A stretch of DNA of 64,000 nucleotides from Isoetes taiwanensis (taxonomy: Eukaryota > Streptophyta > Lycopodiopsida > Isoetales > Isoetaceae): the NCBI GenBank assembly GCA_021234155.1, contig JAJEKV010000084.1:994001-1058000 (forward strand), read 5' to 3'. The notes under the pieces are model-generated. The model saw only the letters and a list, made by a program, of their open reading frames with translations. It ran no database searches and was not told the DNA's origin. The translations under genes and the position numbers were made by a program. Numbering within the stretch: position 1 is the stretch's first letter; every line of letters begins with the position of its first letter. Below, piece by piece: positions 58,001 through 64,000 of the stretch.

Positions 58001-59190
58001 ACGTTTTGATTTAGGCCACTTTACCCTCAAGAAACTGGAGGGCAACCCTCCGTGCGCAGCACCTTGTTTCTTTGGCTATTCTAGAATAGGATGTGTATTC
58101 CATAATACAAAAACGGTTTGATATTTTTTTTCCGTCTTGCTATTCTGGAATAGCGAGTGTATTCCAGAATACAAAAAAGGTTTCACGTGTTCAAACACAG
58201 CATCCCTTTTTCGCTACTATCTCTGCTCTTTAAACAAGAGAAATTTGCTAGTTTTTAAGACACATGGAAAACTGGATATTTGTTGGCCCTTTTGAATCAA
58301 AAAGCTCTAATCGTTGTTTTTTTTTCTCGATCCTTCTCTCATCACTCCTCAGACTTTTACACATAACCGAGTATTTTAAAAATACTGTAAATTTTGCTTG
58401 TGATTATCAAGATTTTATCTTCAATTTTTTAATATACTACAATGCCAGTTACTACTTCACTTCTATTTTAAACTAAAAGTTATGTTGTCTTAAAACAGGG
58501 ATCCTCTCAGAAAACATACTTGGGGACAATTCTAATTGGTTGAAAATGTGTCACTTTGACACAGGCAATTCTCTATTCGCACAAAAAAGGGGGTTATTTT
58601 GGGAGGGTCAAAATACAATTTTATGTCTTTTTTTCTTTTTTAACCTCAATTTATCCCCTTTTTTTTTAAGAAAAAGGGAATCTTTGAGGAATATTCCTTT
58701 TGCTCTCGTTTAGATGATTTGCTCCCGTTTAATACGCAATCTTGTTATACTTACTTTGCTTGTCTTTGTGGTGTCACATGGTAGGAAATCAACATGCATA
58801 CTGTAAGAAGAAGTGAGGAAGATAATCCAGCAGAACATATGTTGCAAGAAGAGGAGCGCAAAAGAAAAAAAAACAGTTTTTTGAAATGGTGAAAATCAAG
58901 CAAGAGGTATTGGGTGATGTTGTTCAAAGGGTTTAGCACATGACCATTACATGTTTGAATCTAATGCTGGCTGAAAATAAACTCATAGTTCAGACATACT
59001 GCACTAGAGAAAGGGGTTTAGAAACATACATGCTTGTTAATTTAGTTCTATCAACTTCATTCCAATCACAGAAGGTTGTCAAGACAAGAAAAGGGTCATA
59101 ATTACTAATAGGTGCATTTGCGAATTGAAATAATCTTGATCAGACTTATGCACTTACGAATCCAATGGAAGGAAAACTTATATAATAATA
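52030..59190. other. Long stretch without a recognisable gene
   Basis: Seven kilobases of AT-rich DNA with only short frames. A tandem repeat of about 110 bp lies at 57098-57323 (GAGCTATAGCTCAAG... through CATGTATC, two diverged copies). Two of the TATTCCAGAATA-type palindromes lie at 58074-58165. Otherwise I see nothing to annotate. Confidence 0.5.
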
Positions 59191-59196
59191 GAGACT

Positions 59197-60799
59197 TTAA
59201 AAAATGTAAAATGAGATTTGGTCTTTCGATGCTTGAGTTGGTGGGGATGCTTGGTCAAACATATCCCCAAGCTGGCCAAACTGATCCATGGCTTGACTTG
59301 GTGGATTTTCTTGATCAAACATACCCTCAAATTGGTCAGATTGATCAATGACTGAACTTGGCGGGTATTCTTGATCAAACATATCCTCAACGTGGTCAAA
59401 TTGATCCATAGCAATGACATTACCATACATGTGTTGGCCTTCAAAAGTTGTAGTCTCTTCGCGCAAAGCATGCATGGCAACTCCATTGGGTAAGACTGCC
59501 TTCTTGTTCAAGAGCCATAACTATTGCCATAAAACCAGCTCTGATGTTAGTGTCAATTAGAGAATCTCGTATTGCATACCATATCAAAGTGGCCAAATCT
59601 CCTTCATAGGCTCCACCCAACGCCTCCTAAGCATGTATTGTGCTCTATATTTCTGGAATGCAGTTTTAAAAGGAGCAAAGCATACAACATCAAATGGTTG
59701 AAGTTTATGCGAAGTGTGTGGTGGCAAAATACAAAGGTGAATCCCCAACTCTTTAGCAACAAGGATCACATCACTGTCAACATGGCTACCATGGCCATCT
59801 AGAATGATAAGATGTGGATTGGAAGGTTTTTTTGACGTGAGTTAGCCAACATTTAAAGAGCTCAGCTGTCATCCAGGCTCGATCTTGAACAGCTTGCCTT
59901 GCCCCTCTTTCACAACCATTGATGTAACATCCTCTTAGACGTTTCCCTTTGAAAATGTAGTAATTTGAAAGTCTATATCCTTCAGCATTACAACAAGCTA
60001 AAATTGTGACCCACTCTCTGTTTTGCATTACCACTTCATGCACATTTCTAGCACCCTTTCTAGCAATAATTTTCATCTCGCTTACTTTTCCTACTTGCAC
60101 CCCCGTTTCATCTGCATTCCAAATCTTGGACAGTGGAAACTGAAACTCATTGTAAGCATTCTCTAAACCGTTATAAAATGCATCCAAGTTTTTCTTAGTT
60201 AAAGCCCTGGAACGTGCTGTATCTAGTGTCTCAGCAAAACGTAAAGAGACCTCCGGGTGCCTGCAATGAAAGAGTTGCCACCATTTCCTTCCCGGGATGC
60301 CATCCTTGAAAGGTGTAACTCTGTCAACACATATTTCACCAACCTTTTCTTTTAACATATCTACTCAACACATATTTCACCAACCTTTTCTTTTAACATA
60401 TCTACTGTGACACCTCTACCATCACTGCATTTTTCACACACCAATTCACAATCTCTGATTCTTCTTCAAGTGTAAGGTATCTAGAATATTTTTCCTATTT
60501 GCGCTTTGATCTCCCATATAAATTATTTCTTATGGTCGATTCAGGAATACCATATGCTCGTCCAGCTGCTCTAATAGACATTGTATTATCTTCTACATTG
60601 TTTATAGTCGATTCAAATCTACAATTGTCCATGATCCTCTTTGTGCCTTGAACTTTGCCTTTGATGTGTTTGCGTAAATGTCCTTTCTCCTCCTTTTATT
60701 TCTTGAGCCCTTAGCTTGTTTAGCATGTTTAGCAGATGAAATTAGTGTTGGTGTTGTAACTGGAGTGGCATTGTTGCGCTTTGAACGTAGTATGGCCAT
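59197..60799 (-). pseudogene. pogo/CENP-B-type DDE transposase pseudogene
   Basis: The N-terminal part near 60799-60400 is basic (RNKRRRKDIYANTSKAKFKA) followed by a broken helix-turn-helix region (SIRAAGRAYGIPES after correction of frame). The catalytic region at 60358-59786 has the first Asp in IWNADETGVQVG and the following CCNAEGYRLSNYYIFKGKRL. After a frame change, ILVAKELGIHLCILPPHTSH and KLQPFDVVCFAPFKTAFQKY give the end of the DDE_1 domain; the second Asp lies in the DGHGSH-like phrase just upstream, now broken. A C-terminal tail has three copies of a 22-residue unit (for example AMDQFGQLGDMFDQASPPTQ). Stops and frameshifts mean it is dead. A 38-bp tandem duplication lies at 60325-60405. 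Confidence 0.85.
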
Positions 60800-60903
60800 T
60801 CTAGAATAAGGAGGAGGGTATCAGAAATTTGTAGTGAATAAAGGCCAATTATTGTAGAATGAGAAAGGGACAATTACAACCACACGTAAATCGTAGTGAA
60901 CTA

Positions 60904-61204
60904 TGCTTGATTGAGCTTTCAAAAGCTTGAAAGTGTTAAGGAATATCTGAGAAATAATGCGGGAAATGGATTGTCCGAATCTTTAAGAACTCTAATTCAA
61001 CCTTTTGAGCCATTTGGCAAGCATACAGATTACATCAAATTGCATAGAAAAAGTAAGTCTACAGATCTAGCATGCAAGAAAGAGTCATCTTACCTCTGGC
61101 AAAACGTGGAACCGCCATTCCGATGCCCACTCCCCTCAAATCTCTACGTTCTAACAACGCTTCTCACTCTGGGTCACGGACAAACCACGTCTGCGTTAAA
61201 TTGA
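60904..61204 (-). repeat. Displaced duplicate of the upstream part of the CR4-like gene
   Basis: About 240 bp here (GCTTGATTGAGCTTTCAAAA through AATCTCTACGTTC) match 63291-63530 closely in direct orientation. The other copy runs straight into the CRINKLY4-like sequence on the minus strand, so this one is a fragment cut off from it. The + frame (60911-61204) open through both copies is the reverse strand of that gene and not a gene of its own. Confidence 0.75.
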
Positions 61205-61990
61205 TCCAATTGATAGACTCAATAATTGATAGGTTAAATTGAACCACGTCTGATCCAATTGATAGATTCAATAATTGATAAGTTCAAGCTCCTGGTCAAT
61301 AAGATCTTGGTTCTTTTAATAAGAATCACTTCAATATTGATGCACATAATAGAAACAATATCGTTGAAGCCAAAGTGTATTATCTCTAATTCTAGCGTCC
61401 AATTAAGAGTTTTGAGCTGGAGAAGTTAGGTAGAGAAAAGAAAATAAGCATGCTCTACAGTATGAAATGAATATCTTCACATCTTCCTTTTAAATCCTAA
61501 TATGGAGAAACGGTGAAGCATATTAAAGGCAGGAAAAAAGAACCCATGAATGCACAACAGATACAATTTTGAAGATCCATATATACCTACATATCAAATA
61601 AGAATAAATAACACATTCATGGACATCAAGTAGAATATAGAAGATCAGATGAAATTCTAAAAAGCAGTGGCTACTTTCAAAATGGCTGCTAAAGGAAGAA
61701 ATTAACGGCTTTATTTAACAAAAGAGAAAATTAGTAATGCAGATTAACTTTCTTACCATCACATGAATTTTGCTTGTCGTTTGAATAAATCCTGATCACA
61801 GAGCAACCTATCATCTGATATGCATCTCTTTACAACGGGAAATGAACATCATCAAGTTCAAAAATAGATAAACACAAAAATTTCAATAATCTTACAAAAA
61901 ACTTTATAAACATCTTGATATTAGTGGGAAGAAGCAACCAAGTTTTGGAATCCCATATTTCAAGAGACTCAGTGGTGAAATAAAGCCCTA
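61205..61990. other. No recognisable gene
   Basis: AT-rich DNA with a short imperfect duplication around ATTGATCCAATTGATAGA / GATCCAATTGATAGATTCAA (61198-61280). Nothing else seen. Confidence 0.45.
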
Positions 61991-61994
61991 AAGT

Positions 61995-63300
61995 CTACTT
62001 CTGATATAGAATACAGGGAGTGCCCATCACTGTTAAATTGCTCATATGTGTGTCCCCTCCAGCTGGCCCTAGTAGTGACAGGCCAAAGTCAGAAACATGT
62101 GCATTCCATTCCTTATCTGAGAGTACATATTCGAGCACTTGACATCCCTGTGTATTATAGATAGATAGTAAGGATTGGCATAAGCATGCAGATATTCTAA
62201 ACCCCTTGAGGACGGCACTGCAATTCTTGGCCTCATTTTCCAATCCAATTGAATAGTCTTCTTGGCAAAAAGACAATTATGCAATGAACCATTTTCTAGG
62301 AACTCAAAGACCATTATTTTCTCTTCAATAAAGAATCCAATCAAGTTTAGCAGATAGATATGGTGCAATGTTACCAGAAGTTGCAGTTTTTGATCGAAGG
62401 ATTTAGATATTTGAGGATTAGTACTCAACACAACACGTCCATCTTGAAAAACTCCTTTATACACCATACCAAATGCGCCTCTACCTAGCAGCATTGATGC
62501 ACTATAATTTGTTGTAGCTGTAAGAAGCTCAAAACTAGTGAATGCTTCAACCCTTTCAGGTGGATTTTTCCAACGGTCAGGTGTTTTAACTGTCTTTTTG
62601 ATACAAAACTTCCAGTATAATAAAGCAAGAAAAACTGCAAATGAAACAAAGATACTTACCACGACATCAACAACTACACTAGGAAAGCTGTTTGATGTTT
62701 GATTTTTCTGGGAAAGAAACGGACGACTGTATTATGATATTTGAGCCAATCGATAGATGTGTCAGTGATGCTTCCACATTTAGTAGATTTTACGGTCCTT
62801 GATGAACAAATAGAGCAATTTATGCAAAGTTTGCCACTGGATTTGGGGCATGAAGCATTGATTCCCAGAATGGTAGAATTCATTTTATGATGATTGTCCC
62901 CACATTTAGAATGGCAAAGGTGTCTCATTTACATTCTCCATGATTAACCTGGTTGATTTCCAGCATATAGTGTGCATAGGCTTATCTAGCCTGATGCCAC
63001 AGGTATACCATCTCCCGCTGAGATTAATGAAAAAGAAACCCCATTTGGGACCTTTAACTGGCCATATGTATTATCACCCAGCATATTGCTTCCTTTGTAT
63101 CATCCCTAATTCCACAGATGTGCCTAAACCACTAGATATGGCAGAGAAATTAAACTGACTAGGAGGTTGAGACTGATGATATTCATTGGCTCCACAACAC
63201 TGTGTTTGCCTAGTACCTTTTTCAATTCGACACCAATTATAACGTCCAGCATAAATGACACTATATTCAGCTTCCGGATCTCCAGAAATATGCTTGATTG
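61995..63300 (-). pseudogene. CRINKLY4-like receptor kinase pseudogene
   Basis: Reading the minus strand downward: crinkly-type beta-propeller repeats (YSVIYAGRYNWCRIEKG, FNFSAISSGLG, FSLISAGRWYTCGI) at 63.28-62.94 kb, a Cys-rich segment (NCSICSSRTVKSTKCGSITD) at 62.93-62.68, a transmembrane helix (IFVSFAVFLALLYWKF) at 62.65, then a kinase domain: LLGRGAFGMVYKGVFQDGRV, LLNLIGFFIEEKIMVFEFLE, IIHRDVKCSNM and, after a frame change, HVSDFGLSLLGPAGGDTHMS. This order is that of the CR4/ACR4/CCR family, which controls epidermal cell fate in angiosperms. The catalytic Lys region reads RVVLSTNPQ and lacks the Lys, frames change several times, and the domain stops before the activation-loop GTxGYxDPEY. 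Confidence 0.75.
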
Positions 63301-64000
63301 AGCTTTCAAAAGCTTGAAAGTGTTAAGGAATATCTGAGAAATAATGTGGGAAACGGATTGTCCGGATCTTTAAGAACTCCAATTCAACCTTTTGAGCCAT
63401 TTGGCAAGCATACATATTACATCCAATTGCATAGAAAAGTAAGTCTACGGATCTTGCAAGAAAGAGTCATCTTACCTCTGGCAACACGTGGAACCGTCAT
63501 TCCGACGCCCACTCCTCTCAAATCTCTACGTTCCGACAAGTTCCGACAACGTTTCTCGCTGGAGATGCATCACACACAAATCACGTCTGCGTTAAATTTC
63601 ACAAATCACGTCTGCGTTAAATTTGGGCATTCGAAAATGGCCCTGTTTTGCGTTAAAATGAGTGAAAAAAAATGCGTTAAATTAGATCGTGCGTCAATGT
63701 TGGGGACCTTCCTCTACACCTGGCTGCCCTCAAAAAATGAAACTGCGCTTGCTCGATTCCACTACAAAAATCGTCTCTGCCTGAATTGAAGTCTGGAGCA
63801 AATCCGTCGGTGTTGAGGAGCGCCTGTTAAAGATCTAGGCCCGGTAATTTCTTCCCACCGAATTGTCGGGGTCCATCCCCTGACAGTTATCCAGCAGTTT
63901 TGGCTTCCCCAGCCTCTCCCCAACGCTTCACATCATCTCCTCAAACCTAAACTACCGTTGCTTGTGGAATCAGAGAGCAACTCCGGAAGTTTGTAATCAT
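63301..64000. other. Upstream remainder of the CR4-like pseudogene and unassigned DNA
   Basis: Up to about 63530 the sequence is the second copy of the duplicated segment described at 60.9 kb. From there to the end a phrase CAAATCACGTCTGCGTTAAATT is repeated twice in tandem (63575-63621) and I recognise nothing else. Confidence 0.4.

Noticed and set aside
60911-61204. + ORF shared with 63298-63789 as a repeated small gene family
   Set aside because: It is the reverse strand of a duplicated piece upstream of the CR4-like pseudogene.

Overview
This window is nuclear DNA of a land plant, most likely a fern. The evidence is a single-exon pentatricopeptide (PPR) gene with the repetitive PLS layout and phrasing typical of fern organelle-editing factors, a TOO MANY MOUTHS-type stomatal receptor, plant introns, and a dense mix of Copia, LINE, SINE, MITE and pogo remnants separated by long AT-rich gaps. 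The species cannot be named from sequence alone. Only two genes look intact: TMM (26468-27880, +) and the PPR gene (29220-31853, -). Almost everything else is mobile DNA or broken gene copies.

Layout. 1-8 kb: unrecognised AT-rich DNA, a degenerate tandem satellite (3.4-3.9 kb), a decayed Copia gag/protease piece (5.6-6.56 kb) and a long GATA microsatellite. 8-20 kb: the most unusual part, an apparent multi-gene mobile cassette. It has a transposase-like gene on + (8.06-10.14 kb) and, on -, an unknown gene A (18.7-19.9), an unknown gene B (16.75-18.26), a DUF8039-type gene C (15.69-16.40) and a divergent histone H3-like gene D. Gene D is split by a complete 2968-bp non-autonomous LTR retrotransposon (12545-15512) with a 5-bp target duplication. 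The gene-free spacers hold clusters of a palindrome with core GCACCGTGGCCACGGTGC. Neighbours within a cluster are 53-57 bp apart, and each cluster begins about 80-125 bp past a stop codon. 20.8-25.1 kb: a Raf/HT1-like kinase pseudogene and a LINE tail, enclosed by a candidate inverted-repeat pair. 26.4-32 kb: TMM and the PPR gene. 32-45 kb: duplications, a SINE, two LINE fragments, two MITEs, a palindromic 42-bp minisatellite and a PPR pseudogene. 44.9-50.9 kb: exons of an unidentified gene interrupted by a complete but mutated Copia element (45562-50316). 51.4-52 kb: a cyclophilin processed pseudogene. 52-59 kb: no recognisable gene. 59.2-60.8 kb: a pogo-type transposase pseudogene. 60.9-63.6 kb: a CRINKLY4-like receptor kinase pseudogene with a displaced duplicate of its upstream part.

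How parts relate. The 8-20 kb cassette reads as one evolutionary unit because the same palindrome family lies in four separate spacers and is absent from the rest of the window as far as I could see. Its genes now carry stops and frameshifts, so this copy is probably dead. The co-location of a transposase-like protein, a histone H3-fold protein and a DUF8039 protein, with a shared palindromic spacer, matches no element I know. All product calls are by eye; no database search was run.
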